Below are positions 1 through 9,849 of a DNA stretch of 64,000 bases, in pieces. The position numbers and the translations under genes were made by a program. The stretch comes from FEN-1350 sp964643355 (GTDB lineage: Bacteria > Planctomycetota > Phycisphaerae > Sedimentisphaerales > Anaerohalosphaeraceae): assembly GCA_964643355.1 (NCBI GenBank), contig CAZXPW010000023.1, forward strand, positions 1 through 64,000, written 5' to 3'. The notes beneath the pieces were generated by a model. The model was not told the origin of the DNA. It worked only from the letters and a program-made list of their open reading frames with translations, and did not search any database. Positions within the stretch are counted from its first letter, which is position 1, and the number at the start of each line of letters is the position of its first letter.

Positions 1-119
1 TTATACCGCATCTTCCACCTTATATCCTGGTCCAAATTTTGGGGAGTAGTATAATTTGATTCGGTTACAATTTCCAATTGCTCGCATTAACACACCATAG
101 TCTTGGAAAGGGAATGGAA

Positions 120-3100
120 ATGAAATTTCGATTTGCCGGAAAATTACGACCAAACATGAAGGTGGGGGTAACGAGTTTTGCGGGACTTTTGATCGTGTTG
201 TTCTTCGGCGGGAATCTTTGGGCTCATTCGCAGGAAGCACATGCCTGGATTGCCAATGAAGCGGTGAAATTCTATACGGAACAGTACGGCGATCATGAAA
301 TATTAGAGTATATAGGGGACAATGTCGTAAATCCAAGTGACGCGAGAGTTCATGTATGGGGCATCGGTCACATGGGTTGTGATTGGTATGACGAAAAATC
401 GTGGACAGGAAGCAAGTTTCTTGAAGGGGCTTGGGAAGAAGATACAGCGATTGTATGGTTCAATCATTTCGTTGCAGGGGGTGATGGCGAAGAACTAACT
501 ATTGGATATTGTTTGGGAGATCGTTCAGCATATTTGCAAGCACTAAAACATTGGAATGGAGGACTTGCAAGTCCACCGGCAAGTACGGTTCTGGGAGAAT
601 ATTCAAGTAATAAATCCTTAGCATATTACTACCTTGGACGTATTGCACATTTACTTGCGGACATGACCGTCCCTGCCCATACTCATAATGACGGACATGG
701 CCCTGGAGATAACGATTTTTATGAATATACTGTATCCGAATATGGTCTATATCGATCATACTGTGCTCTGACGGGGCGAAACTCATATACTATACCAAGA
801 GGAACAACAAATCTTTACACCAGTCTTCGGAATCTTTTTGGGACAACGGCAGACTATACGGAAGGATATCGATCATGGGGTTGGTCAGGAGGGACCATAA
901 CATGGCAACGATCAGAAGGAGTGGCCGGGGACTATGATGGAAAAATACCAAATGAATATGGCGGTTTTCTCGACACATCCATTTTCTCAAACAGATACCT
1001 ACCCTATACGGTTAATGATCTAACCGATCAGCAGCTTGCTGATGTGGAATCTGCAGTTTGTGATGTCATGGCCGACGATCTCATGCCGTTTGCCATTGAG
1101 CAGACAGCGGCACTGATTCGCTTGTTCTACAAGCAGGTCCATGATACGGGGATCACCAATTGGACAACCGATATTTCGACAAATGAGTCGAGTCCGAAAT
1201 CCGTATCGGGTAGTACTATAACCACCCGATTCACGGCTACTCACCCCAGCGGGGTCAAAAAAAATGGTTATACTTTCAAATTATCCCGTAAACAGGGGAG
1301 TGGTTGGGTACCGGTTGGAGGAATTCTCACCAGCCAGACGGATACGGTTACATGGAGCAGTCTGTCTGCGGGTATATATATGGTAGAAGTTTCGGCGATC
1401 AACGGCGTTGAAAAAACTGGGTCCACAATTGGATATTTCACCAACATGAATGTTTCGTCCCCGGGGACAAATTGGCAAGCCGCCACGGCATTGGGAACGA
1501 TAGAAGGGGAGCGGCTGTGGGGGGGACTTAATCTCTCCTCTGGCAGTGTTCATTACTACCGCTTTACCATGAATCATACGGGTACGCAAAAGGATTTCGC
1601 CGGGATTCTCATTAAGGGTACTGGCCGAAACAGCAATAACTTGGAAGTATCTCTTGGCAGGGCCAAGAGCGATGGCACTTTTGCACCAGCCACAGGGCGT
1701 TGGACCAATGTCAGTACGGGTTATAATGACAATGACCTGTATCCCACCGATTATCGTTCTGAATTCCTTTCGCTTAACGGTTTTGGGCCCGGAGAGTATT
1801 ACATTGTTGTGTATGGTATGAGCGGTCTGGATGTGGACGAGGCACTTCTGAAAACAAATGTTGACTTTACCGGATGGGAAAGCGGAGAGTATAGTCTGTA
1901 TATCCGCGGCCCAATGGTCGATTCTTTTGAAGTCGATGACACGCCGGAGGCGGCATCGACTATTCTAACAGACGGATCCAAACAGCATCATTCATTGCCA
2001 GGATCTGATATTGACTGGGTAACGTTTCAAGTAAATCAACTATCCGAGGTGAGCATCGCAACGGATGTCGTAATTGGCGATCTGAATACGAACGATCTAG
2101 GTTTGCGCATACGGATATTTGGTCCAGATTCCTCCAGTAGTTTAATTGCTATGAACTACGATAGCAACGGAAACGCCCGGATAAATCGGCAAGGGGATAA
2201 CTCTCTTATGACGGGGATTTATTATGTGCGGGTTGAGAGTGATACGGTCAACGACATTAGGGATTACATAATCGCAGTGACCGCAATCCCGCGAGTCTTG
2301 CCTAACCACTCACCGGCCGCTCCAAATGGTGTGACTCCTGACGATGGGGAAACAGGAGTAAGCTTAACGCCTACACTCGAGTGTTCGGCCTTCTCCGATT
2401 GGGATCTCAGCGACTCACATTATGCCACCCAGTGGCAAGTTGCCAGCGATAGCAACTTTACATCCTTGGTCTGGGACAGCGGAGAAACAACGGTTGATAA
2501 GAACATGATTGCCATCCCGACAGGAAATCTTAACTTTACTACAACATATTATTGGAGAGTCCGACACCAGGATAGCAGCGGAATTTCGAATTCTTGGAGT
2601 TCGTGGTCGATTCCTCTGTCGTTTTCTACCAAGGGTGAAATTGTTCTGCTCCCCAGCGTTTCGGTTACCCCTATTAACGCCGAGGTTTCAGAGGCAGGTG
2701 GTTCGGGCATTTTCCGGATCACCCGAACTGAAAACATCGCTTCATTGTTGAATGTATATTTCATAATGAACGGCAGCGCAATTGCTGGAGAGGATTATGT
2801 CCTCGACAAGACGAGCCCGGTAACGATCCCGGCGGGAGAATCGTATGTGGATGTTATTCTGACGGCACTGGATGATGACAGAGTAGAGTGCACAGAGACG
2901 GCGACTCTTATAATTTCTACTGATAGCACCTATTTTCGTACGGATCCAAACAACGCAACAATCTCAATCTTGGATAGCGAGGAGGTGCCTAATGCCGATA
3001 TTAATGATTCGGATGGTGTAGGGATTTCCGATTTTGCCGTCCTTGCAAGTAAGTGGCTCACCATGGATTGTAATTGTGTGAACGAGTGGTGTGGCCTTGC

Positions 3101-4262
3101 GGATATTAATCATTCCGGTACTGTTGACATCGATGACCTTTTAATTATGGCGGAACATTGGCTGGAAGGAACCACAGTATCAAGCAAAATAGCCATTATT
3201 AATCCGGACCACTACCGTGTGCTGAAATGCGGCGTGGTTGCTCAAGACAGTAGCTATTATTCGGTTGCTAATGGTTCAGTTGCAGACGGTGCCAGTTTCT
3301 ATGATTCCAATGCTGTGTGGTCTGGTGTTGGCCAACAGCAGGATTTTATTGGAGCCATTCTTGGGCAAGTTGGATGCAGTGTGGAGTATTTTGAAGCATC
3401 TCAAATGCCCAACATCTCTTTATCTGATTATAGTATAATTATTGTGCAGGATCCACTCAAAACAAATGTCTTAAAGACAGACAAGGTTAGTGTTGATGCT
3501 GGAACTCTTCCTGACCTTCTTGAGTATGTCACAGACTCAGCATTTACGGCAAAGATCGACAGCTATATCCAGTCCGGCGGCAATGTGGTGCTTGTGGGTG
3601 ATGCCGTCAGGTTACTTGAAAATGGCGTTGGCAGACTGAACTATGGTAAAACAATATTAGCACAGTCACCAGCCAATATAGTTGATCAGGCCAGTTCATG
3701 GATTCCTTCGCAATGGTTGTTTGTCAGGGGTAATCCATTCTGCGGTCGTGACAGGATTGGAAATGGTGTATATTCTGTGGTCTCCGGAGAGTTGTTGCCA
3801 GCCGCTGAAATACTTGCAAATGTATATTTGAACAACCGAAGTGATTTGCCGTTTAGCCATGTCTGGTCGGATACGGTATATATTCCGACCGATGCTGTTT
3901 CTCTCCTCAATGTGAATTTCACGGGGCAGGGTAAATATGTACTTGTTGGTTCTACATGTAACCCTATCACCTATAATGATTCTGTAAATGTAACGTTCAA
4001 TGGTTTCGTTGGGTATACAGAACACAATAATCGAAGGGTATACTACCTTGGCAGTGATTCATTCTTCGACTATGATTTCCAAGACTGGCTCGGTAAATGG
4101 CATACCGCAGAAAGCATGGAAATAAAGAATACTATTACGCTTGGGGGTAAAAATACTGTTATCAGTTTGTTAAATTATATATATGCACATGCGGGCAGCA
4201 TTTACCGGATTCCATTGATCACTCCGCCGCCAGCAATTATTGAAGATAGGTATCAAGAATAA
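120..4262 (+). CDS. Exported zinc-dependent phospholipase C / P1-nuclease-like dockerin protein
   Basis: Exported protein of about 1380 residues. A signal peptide (hydrophobic run near residues 21-31, likely cut after A35) precedes a domain with HAWIANEA and, at residues 177-187, HLLADMTVPAH, the HxxxDxxxPxH zinc-ligand pattern of the zinc phospholipase C/S1-P1 nuclease fold. The substrate (lipid or nucleic acid) cannot be read. Then follow beta-sandwich regions: a pre-peptidase C-terminal-like domain (about 600-725), an Fn3-like stretch (735-840), a Calx-beta domain (843-947), and a dockerin type I domain (956-1017) with two Ca-loop-like repeats (ADINDSDGVGISDF, ADINHSGTVDIDDL). The last 360 residues are unrecognised. 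ATG 120 is chosen because GGAAAG lies 9 nt upstream; ATG 114 and TTG 78 are in frame. A TATAAT sits at 50-55. Base composition is AT-richer than neighbouring genes. Confidence 0.8.
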   Translation: MKFRFAGKLRPNMKVGVTSFAGLLIVLFFGGNLWAHSQEAHAWIANEAVKFYTEQYGDHEILEYIGDNVVNPSDARVHVWGIGHMGCDWYDEKSWTGSKFLEGAWEEDTAIVWFNHFVAGGDGEELTIGYCLGDRSAYLQALKHWNGGLASPPASTVLGEYSSNKSLAYYYLGRIAHLLADMTVPAHTHNDGHGPGDNDFYEYTVSEYGLYRSYCALTGRNSYTIPRGTTNLYTSLRNLFGTTADYTEGYRSWGWSGGTITWQRSEGVAGDYDGKIPNEYGGFLDTSIFSNRYLPYTVNDLTDQQLADVESAVCDVMADDLMPFAIEQTAALIRLFYKQVHDTGITNWTTDISTNESSPKSVSGSTITTRFTATHPSGVKKNGYTFKLSRKQGSGWVPVGGILTSQTDTVTWSSLSAGIYMVEVSAINGVEKTGSTIGYFTNMNVSSPGTNWQAATALGTIEGERLWGGLNLSSGSVHYYRFTMNHTGTQKDFAGILIKGTGRNSNNLEVSLGRAKSDGTFAPATGRWTNVSTGYNDNDLYPTDYRSEFLSLNGFGPGEYYIVVYGMSGLDVDEALLKTNVDFTGWESGEYSLYIRGPMVDSFEVDDTPEAASTILTDGSKQHHSLPGSDIDWVTFQVNQLSEVSIATDVVIGDLNTNDLGLRIRIFGPDSSSSLIAMNYDSNGNARINRQGDNSLMTGIYYVRVESDTVNDIRDYIIAVTAIPRVLPNHSPAAPNGVTPDDGETGVSLTPTLECSAFSDWDLSDSHYATQWQVASDSNFTSLVWDSGETTVDKNMIAIPTGNLNFTTTYYWRVRHQDSSGISNSWSSWSIPLSFSTKGEIVLLPSVSVTPINAEVSEAGGSGIFRITRTENIASLLNVYFIMNGSAIAGEDYVLDKTSPVTIPAGESYVDVILTALDDDRVECTETATLIISTDSTYFRTDPNNATISILDSEEVPNADINDSDGVGISDFAVLASKWLTMDCNCVNEWCGLADINHSGTVDIDDLLIMAEHWLEGTTVSSKIAIINPDHYRVLKCGVVAQDSSYYSVANGSVADGASFYDSNAVWSGVGQQQDFIGAILGQVGCSVEYFEASQMPNISLSDYSIIIVQDPLKTNVLKTDKVSVDAGTLPDLLEYVTDSAFTAKIDSYIQSGGNVVLVGDAVRLLENGVGRLNYGKTILAQSPANIVDQASSWIPSQWLFVRGNPFCGRDRIGNGVYSVVSGELLPAAEILANVYLNNRSDLPFSHVWSDTVYIPTDAVSLLNVNFTGQGKYVLVGSTCNPITYNDSVNVTFNGFVGYTEHNNRRVYYLGSDSFFDYDFQDWLGKWHTAESMEIKNTITLGGKNTVISLLNYIYAHAGSIYRIPLITPPPAIIEDRYQE

Positions 4263-4672
4263 CATATCCTTTAATTTCAACAAATATTCCGATATCTTTG
4301 CGTGGGGCAAGGTTGGTGGTTCTGCTTCGGTAGGATGGCGCGATAAAAGTGTGAAAAGTGTGCGAGGTGAGAACCACACGAAAGGGAATTTCTGCCGCCC
4401 TTTCAGGGCTATATTGTGGGGGGGGATCGAGTCCCCCGGATTTCATCCGGGGCTATTCGGGTTGGACCCAGAGGGTCCGGTAGGAAAAATAAAAAAGCAA
4501 AGATAAAATATAAAAGATGAGGAATCCCGCTGCGCGGGAAGGACAAACGGGCGGATGCGAAGGATCGCGTCCTTCCACAAGCGAGACGGATGAGCCGCCA
4601 ATAACCCCCGGGATAAACCCGGGGGCTTCCATGCGTTGGCGGGAATGACAACCAGAGGATTGTTAGAGCCCT
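4263..4672. repeat. Non-coding patch with five short palindromes (REP-like)
   Basis: No gene is supported in this 410-base gap. It holds five tight hairpins: GCCCT/AGGGC at 4397-4409, CCCCGGAT/ATCCGGGG at 4434-4452, GGACCC/GGGTCC at 4464-4478, TCCCGC/GCGGGA at 4525-4539, and CCCCCGGG/CCCGGGGG at 4605-4625. The first four have 3-nt loops. The last one lies just past the stop of the minus-strand operon and could end its transcript, since on that strand it is followed by TTATT. The pattern resembles REP-like intergenic palindromes; there is no transposase nearby. Confidence 0.55.
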
Positions 4673-6229
4673 TTAGTCGGCGCCGATGGCTTCCACGACG
4701 GGGGGTTCGGGCTGGAAATCGCTCAGGGTATCGGCTCGCCGCAGGGCCCCGCCGAGTTTTTCCCTGGCCAGATCCAATCGCAAAGACAGGATCTCATAGT
4801 CCACGGCCTTTTCGAGAGTGTCCCGCAATTCCCTAATCCTCAGATCGAGTTGGGTCAACTGAATTTCGCTTTGAACCGATCGCAGGGAAATCTCGTTGAG
4901 TCGCTGGAGCAGATCATTGATCTGCTGGACCCCGACATAGGCGCCGAGGACTTCCTTTCGCTGGGCCAGTTCGATGTTGGCCCGGGCCAGCTTTTCCATG
5001 GCGTCCTGCAGAGTGCTCTGGCCGGCCTGTCCGGCGGCCATCATTTTTTCCGTGGCATCCACCCGCTGGCGGGAGATGTCCAGCAATTTTTGAAGGTCTT
5101 TCATCACGGGATCTTCCGCGATCTGCCGTTCGGCTTTGTCCCGGGCTTCCTTGATTTGCTGATTCAGGTTGACTACCATGACCGCATTCAATTCTCTATC
5201 CAACCGGATCTGACGGATTTTTTCCTGGTTGCGGGATATTTCCACCAGGATCTGATCGCGGTGCAGTTCCCCCAAAGGCGACAAGTCCCGCAGCGTTTCC
5301 TGCAATTGTCGCACTTCGTTTTCGGCCATGGCGGCCTGATTTCGGGCCAAGTCGGCTCGTTTGGTTATCCGCTCCTTGTATGCCTCGAAGTCGCGCTGGA
5401 GGGCGCCTCTGAGTAGGTCGATGATCGCTTCCATCGCTTCGGTGGCCGCGGGGACATCCAATTCGTCCCCCAACTCGATCTCAAAATGAAAGAGGAGAGT
5501 CCGCGTCAAGCCGGTCGATCCGATATTCGCATTCACCTGCTCCGGCCGCTGATACCCGGATGATCGGCCCATCTGCGCCTGGATTTGCTCGGCCCGTCGC
5601 TGGGCCTGGAGCGCCTGCAACTCGGCCTGGCGGGCCCGCTGCTGAGCTTGCTGCACTTGTAGCTCGGCTTGTTTCCGAAGCGCATCGGGGGAAAACGGAT
5701 CGGGAGAAGGGCTCGACTGAACGGCGGCATAGTCACCCGATTCGGACGGAAGGGCCGGAGGAACGGGGGGTTGGGGGGGGACGGGAATACTTACACCTTC
5801 ACCCCCACGGCCGGCCATGCCGGTCATTTCGCCGGCGCCGATACCACCCATGCCCATCATGCCGCCACCCATCCCCATTCCACCCATTCCGCTTTCCATA
5901 CCGCCCATGCCCCCTAATCCCTCCATTCCGAAGGGTTCGCCCGCCGGCGGCATATCCCCATTGTCGCCGATATCGGAAAGAACGACATAGGGAACTGTCT
6001 CAGAACGAAGAATCTCTTTGGTTACCTTTCCGAGAATACCGGAAGTTCGTACCAGACGATCCAGCATCTCGTAATTCAGGGGCAACACGGACGGATCAAA
6101 CGAAATCCGGAGAATACAACTGGCCTTTCGGGTATTGGAAATCTCTTTGGGTTTGTCGGCCATCCCGAATACCGTGGCTGCCATCATCCCGAACATCAAC
6201 ATTGTCGCTCCTGATCGTCGAATTGTCAT
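4673..6229 (-). CDS. Exported coiled-coil protein with Gly/Met-rich segment, third gene of sigma operon
   Basis: Unrecognised 518-residue protein. A signal peptide (hydrophobic MLMFGMMAATVFGMA) starts it. A low-complexity Gly/Met-rich stretch lies at about residues 97-145, followed by a Pro-rich stretch. A Gln/Ala/Arg-rich helix (about 185-215) and long coiled coils (about 290-500, heptad-like Leu/Ile with many Glu, Arg and Gln) make up the rest. Its ATG overlaps the stop of the upstream membrane protein by 4 bases (ATGA), so translation is coupled. It is transcribed with an ECF sigma factor, which suggests an envelope role sensed or controlled by that sigma system. It could be an envelope scaffold or adaptor; no catalytic motif is visible. 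Confidence 0.75.
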   Translation of the reverse strand: MTIRRSGATMLMFGMMAATVFGMADKPKEISNTRKASCILRISFDPSVLPLNYEMLDRLVRTSGILGKVTKEILRSETVPYVVLSDIGDNGDMPPAGEPFGMEGLGGMGGMESGMGGMGMGGGMMGMGGIGAGEMTGMAGRGGEGVSIPVPPQPPVPPALPSESGDYAAVQSSPSPDPFSPDALRKQAELQVQQAQQRARQAELQALQAQRRAEQIQAQMGRSSGYQRPEQVNANIGSTGLTRTLLFHFEIELGDELDVPAATEAMEAIIDLLRGALQRDFEAYKERITKRADLARNQAAMAENEVRQLQETLRDLSPLGELHRDQILVEISRNQEKIRQIRLDRELNAVMVVNLNQQIKEARDKAERQIAEDPVMKDLQKLLDISRQRVDATEKMMAAGQAGQSTLQDAMEKLARANIELAQRKEVLGAYVGVQQINDLLQRLNEISLRSVQSEIQLTQLDLRIRELRDTLEKAVDYEILSLRLDLAREKLGGALRRADTLSDFQPEPPVVEAIGAD

Positions 6230-6795
6230 GATCGATCTCCTTTCGATTTGCTTTGGGATTGCTCTTGGATTTCTTGAATGCGCTGTCGCGCGGTTTGAGC
6301 CCAGCGATTGTCGGGGAACATCTCAATGAGGCGATTGTAGGCCTCGATGGCCGAGTCCTTCAGGTTCAGTTGTTTGTACAGCAAGTCGGCCTGGTAGAGC
6401 ATCGAAAAGGCCGTCTGATCGATGCGGGCCTGGATCTGGCCGATTGGATCGGGGGCTGAGGCCAGTCGTTGATTGGATCGGGCCAGACGCTGCTGGCCTT
6501 CGTGTTCCTGGAGGATTCTCTGGACAAACTCCACGGTCGCATCGGTCTTTTCCGTCAGGTCGGCGATCTGCCGCTGGAGTCGATCGATTCGCCGCTGCTC
6601 GACGCGGATGGTGACGGCCAGTGTGCCGACGATCGCGATCACGGCCGCCGCGCACAGGCCGACGATTCTTCGACGGACTCGCCGCTGATGGGATCGGTAC
6701 CGAATCCGTCCGATCAGGATCGCCGTATCCGCGACCTTTGGCGGGAGGGCGGATTGATCCGCATCGTGTAACAATTGTGTTAACCGTTCATCCAT
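6226..6795 (-). CDS. Single-pass membrane protein with TPR-like C-terminus, putative anti-sigma factor
   Basis: 189 residues. An N-terminal cytosolic stretch of about 45 residues ends in a strongly basic RRVRRRIVG motif. One membrane segment follows (about 46-62, GLCAAAVIAIVGTLAVTI), then a coiled coil and a TPR-like repeat near the C-terminus (YKQLNLKDSAIEAYNRLIEM, YbgF/TPR style). The gene lies 13 bases after the ECF sigma gene and overlaps the next gene by 4 bases. The position and topology (short cytosolic N-terminus, one helix, extracytoplasmic domain) fit an anti-sigma factor. No zinc anti-sigma HxxxCxxC motif is present, so this role is inferred from context only. Confidence 0.7.
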   Translation of the reverse strand: MDERLTQLLHDADQSALPPKVADTAILIGRIRYRSHQRRVRRRIVGLCAAAVIAIVGTLAVTIRVEQRRIDRLQRQIADLTEKTDATVEFVQRILQEHEGQQRLARSNQRLASAPDPIGQIQARIDQTAFSMLYQADLLYKQLNLKDSAIEAYNRLIEMFPDNRWAQTARQRIQEIQEQSQSKSKGDRS

Positions 6796-6808
6796 TTTTC
6801 ACTTCCGC

Positions 6809-7420
6809 TTAACCTGATTCGTCTTTACACCAGTCAGCCAATCGCTCTCGTAATAACTCCCGGCCGCGGGACAATCGAACATTCAGGACATTTCGCCGAA
6901 TGTTGAGAATCTCCACCATCTCGGGAGTTTCCATGCCGTACAGGTAACGCAGGACTACGGGCTGGCGATATTTGGCCGGCAACCTCCGCACGGCCTGGCG
7001 AACGGCCCGGTCCCGTTCCTCGGCCAGCGAGCGATTTTCGGCCCGGGCATGGGGCTCTTCCAGGATCGACTCGGCCGGCACAAACCGCCTGAGCCGTAAC
7101 ATCCGCCGAACGCGGTAGGTACGACACTTATTAACCGTGATGCGAAAGAGCCAACTGCGAAGGCGGCACCGATGATCGAACCGCGACAGGCCGGTATAGG
7201 CCGCGAGCAGGACTTCCTGCACTACATCGTCCACTTCAGGATCCCAGCCAAGCATCCGGCCGGCCAGTCGGGCGATCTCGAGCCGGTAGGCCTCGACGAT
7301 CTGCGCAAACGCACCCTCTTCGCCCCGGCAGATCCGCTGGATCAGGTCGCGTTCGCTGTCGGTTTCCCTGGGTGTCGGCTGAATCACGCTGTCGTCTCGA
7401 CCCTCGGCCATATCTGACAT
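6809..7420 (-). CDS. ECF-type RNA polymerase sigma factor
   Basis: 203 residues. Region 2 is seen as GAFAQIVEAYRLEIARLA through DVVQEVLLAAYTGLSRFD and LRSWLFRITVNKCRTYRVRR. Region 4 is seen as AVRRLPAKYRQPVVLRYLYG followed by a helix-turn-helix (TPEMVEILNIRRNVLNVRLS). No region 1 or 3 is present, as expected for the extracytoplasmic-function group. It directs RNA polymerase to a dedicated promoter set, commonly for envelope or stress responses. It is the first gene of a three-gene minus-strand operon with a membrane protein and an exported coiled-coil protein. The ATG at 7418-7420 is used; an in-frame ATG 4 codons downstream (MAEGRDD) is possible. Confidence 0.92.
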   Translation of the reverse strand: MSDMAEGRDDSVIQPTPRETDSERDLIQRICRGEEGAFAQIVEAYRLEIARLAGRMLGWDPEVDDVVQEVLLAAYTGLSRFDHRCRLRSWLFRITVNKCRTYRVRRMLRLRRFVPAESILEEPHARAENRSLAEERDRAVRQAVRRLPAKYRQPVVLRYLYGMETPEMVEILNIRRNVLNVRLSRGRELLRERLADWCKDESG

Positions 7421-7581
7421 ATTAGACCCGAACGCCCCCCTTCCGCTTACAAGAAAATTTGTGGAAAATTTCCTGTTTTCGCCCGCCTTATGCTCCGGCT
7501 ATGATGTACCCAGTTCGCCGGTGACCATCGGACACCATCCGACGCACGGAAATCAGAATGGATACTATGGAAAGGACTTTG

Positions 7582-9849
7582 ATGATGAGGCAGATTGGCG
7601 CCCTGTTTTTCCTTGCTGTTGTGGTCGGCTGTGCGCCGGAACCTGAAAAGCCGTCCTCCGATCCCTTATCCATTTCTTCGGCCGTTCGACCCTTGGACAT
7701 TCCCTGGTTTCGACAGGTTCTTGTCGGAATGGAGGTCGGCCCCACGGGGGCCCAGTTCGGATACAGCGATCCGGCAGACAAACGGTACTGCGCCGGATTT
7801 GACGGAAGCCAGATAGTCCGGGAATGCGTCCGGGCCCACTGTGACTATCTGGTGATCTGGGCCCGTGATGGCGACTATGCGTATTACGATTCCAAGCTTT
7901 TGCCCAAAGCCCCGGGTCTTGGCGAGCGTGATCCGTTGAGAGAGACAATCGAAGAAGCCGCCAAACACGATCTGCCCGTGATCGCGTATTGCGTCGTTCA
8001 GCAGGGAGGCCACTATCTTCAACAGCACCCGGAATTCGAGATGCGGGATCCGGCGGGAAACCGGATCGGGCGGTTCTGTTATAACTCGGGGTACCTGGAG
8101 ACGATGAAACAAATCCTTGCCGAACAGCTCGCCTACGGGATCGCCGGATTTCATATCGATATGCTCGATCAGGGATTTGGGCCTCCCTATGGCTGCTGGT
8201 GTCCAACCTGCCGCGCTCAGTTCGAAAAGGAATTCGGCCATCCGATGCCCGCCGGCGCCACTTGGGATGCGGCATGGGACGACATGCTCCGGTTCCGTTA
8301 CCAAAGCAGCGAGCAGTTTGAAAAGGCCCTGGCAGCGCATATCCGGGCAGTGAATCCCAAAGCCACGGTGGATTTCAATTATCACGGCAATCCGCCCTTT
8401 TCATTCGAGGTCGGTCAGCGGCCGGTGCAACATGCCGGCAACGGCGATTTTGTCACCGGCGAAACGGGCGCGTGGGGATTCAGCGCTCTGACGGTGGGTC
8501 TGAATGCCGAATTCTATCGGGCCGCCACGCCGGGCCTTCCGGTCCAGGTCGCGATGCAGCGCGGAGTCCGGATGTATCACGACCAGACCACACGGCCGCT
8601 GAACGATATTCGCTGGGAATTGTTTACTCTATTGGCCCACAATGCGTTTGTTACCATCGTGGATAAGACCGGATTCGAGGGTCAGCTTGATCCCCTAACC
8701 TACGACCGAATCGGCGAGGCGTTTGAGGAGGTCCACCGTAAACGAGAGCATTTTGGTCACGAGCCGTTTGCGGAAGTCGGGGTTTACTTCAGCAGTCGGA
8801 CCCGCGACTGGCTCGGCCGAGAAAAGCCGGCGGACTATTTCCAGAGTTTTCAGGGTGCGCATAAAGCTCTGGTATATGACCATGTTCCCTGGGGAATCGT
8901 GCTGGACGAAAATGCGACTCTTGATTTCCTGAAAACTTACCCCGTCCTTTTGCTTCCACACTGCGCAATCCTGTCGGAGTCCGAAGTTCGTCTATTCGGG
9001 GAATATGTCAGACACGGCGGCAACTTAGTCCTGACGGGTTGGACGGGTCTGTTGGATCCGCGGGGGGAACCTCTGACGCGGTCGATGCTGGAGAACTTGA
9101 TCGGGGCCCGGTTTGTGCGGCGGCTCGATTCGCTGGATAACTGGGTGCGGTTTTCCGGACACGATGACCGGACGAAACCGGCTTCTCTGCTGCACGAGAT
9201 CCGTTCGGGCTGGTCCTTTCTGGTCAAAGGGCCGGCGGCAGAATTCACAGCAACCTCGGCGATGGCCGTTGGAGAGCTGCTGAAACCTCATCGAACGACT
9301 CGTCAACTCCAGGGAAAGGAAGGGACAGATTGGCCCATGAGCGCCGGCGAACCCGTGGGTCCGGCCATCCTGTTGAATCAGGTTGGCAAGGGAAAGGTAT
9401 TGACCTTCGCCTGTTCGCCGGATTGTGCGACAGCGAGCGAACATCACATTGTCGAGGCCCGACGGCTGCTGACCAACGCGATTCACCAGTTGAATCCCAA
9501 TCCCCGCTTGCACATAACGGCGCCGGCTACCGTTGAAAGCGTGGTGACCGAAGATCCTGCGAATCGGACGCTGCGGATTCATCTGCTGGGTTATAACAGC
9601 CCACCGCAAACGACACCGGCAACAAATCGGCCGTTTGTCCTTCCGGGTCTTATTGAAGACGCCCCCCAATACCGTGTCATTGTTGAATCCGCCAAACCGG
9701 TTCGAAAGGTCTCCGCGTTGAATCCAACCACCGAGATCAAACAAACCGGTCGACGAATTGAGGCGAGGATCCAGGATATCCATGAAGTACTGACGATCCA
9801 GTACAACGATGATCGGATTGGTCATCTTGCCGAAAAGGGACAAATATGA
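7582..9849 (+). CDS. Lipoprotein glycosyl-hydrolase-like protein (GHL6-type barrel plus trimerisation-like domain)
   Basis: About 755 residues. A lipobox (AVVVGC) shows a lipoprotein anchored in a membrane. The N-terminal half resembles the hypothetical glycosyl hydrolase 6 (GHL6) TIM barrel: DYLVIWARDGDYAYY, PVIAYCVVQQ, GFHIDMLDQGFG and a paired-Cys CWCPTC, with acidic residues that may be catalytic. A second domain near residues 440-560 (VLLLPHCAILSESEVRLFGE, YVRHGGNLVLTGW) is like the beta-galactosidase trimerisation (class-I-amidotransferase-like) domain of GH42 enzymes. ATG 7582 follows AAGGA by 5 bases and is preferred over ATG 7558. Its stop overlaps the next start (ATGA). Substrate is not known; the context is polysaccharide degradation. 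Confidence 0.75.
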   Translation: MMRQIGALFFLAVVVGCAPEPEKPSSDPLSISSAVRPLDIPWFRQVLVGMEVGPTGAQFGYSDPADKRYCAGFDGSQIVRECVRAHCDYLVIWARDGDYAYYDSKLLPKAPGLGERDPLRETIEEAAKHDLPVIAYCVVQQGGHYLQQHPEFEMRDPAGNRIGRFCYNSGYLETMKQILAEQLAYGIAGFHIDMLDQGFGPPYGCWCPTCRAQFEKEFGHPMPAGATWDAAWDDMLRFRYQSSEQFEKALAAHIRAVNPKATVDFNYHGNPPFSFEVGQRPVQHAGNGDFVTGETGAWGFSALTVGLNAEFYRAATPGLPVQVAMQRGVRMYHDQTTRPLNDIRWELFTLLAHNAFVTIVDKTGFEGQLDPLTYDRIGEAFEEVHRKREHFGHEPFAEVGVYFSSRTRDWLGREKPADYFQSFQGAHKALVYDHVPWGIVLDENATLDFLKTYPVLLLPHCAILSESEVRLFGEYVRHGGNLVLTGWTGLLDPRGEPLTRSMLENLIGARFVRRLDSLDNWVRFSGHDDRTKPASLLHEIRSGWSFLVKGPAAEFTATSAMAVGELLKPHRTTRQLQGKEGTDWPMSAGEPVGPAILLNQVGKGKVLTFACSPDCATASEHHIVEARRLLTNAIHQLNPNPRLHITAPATVESVVTEDPANRTLRIHLLGYNSPPQTTPATNRPFVLPGLIEDAPQYRVIVESAKPVRKVSALNPTTEIKQTGRRIEARIQDIHEVLTIQYNDDRIGHLAEKGQI

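Noticed and set aside
4390..4625. CRISPR array
   Set aside because: The palindromes differ from one another and there is no repeat-spacer regularity or cas gene.
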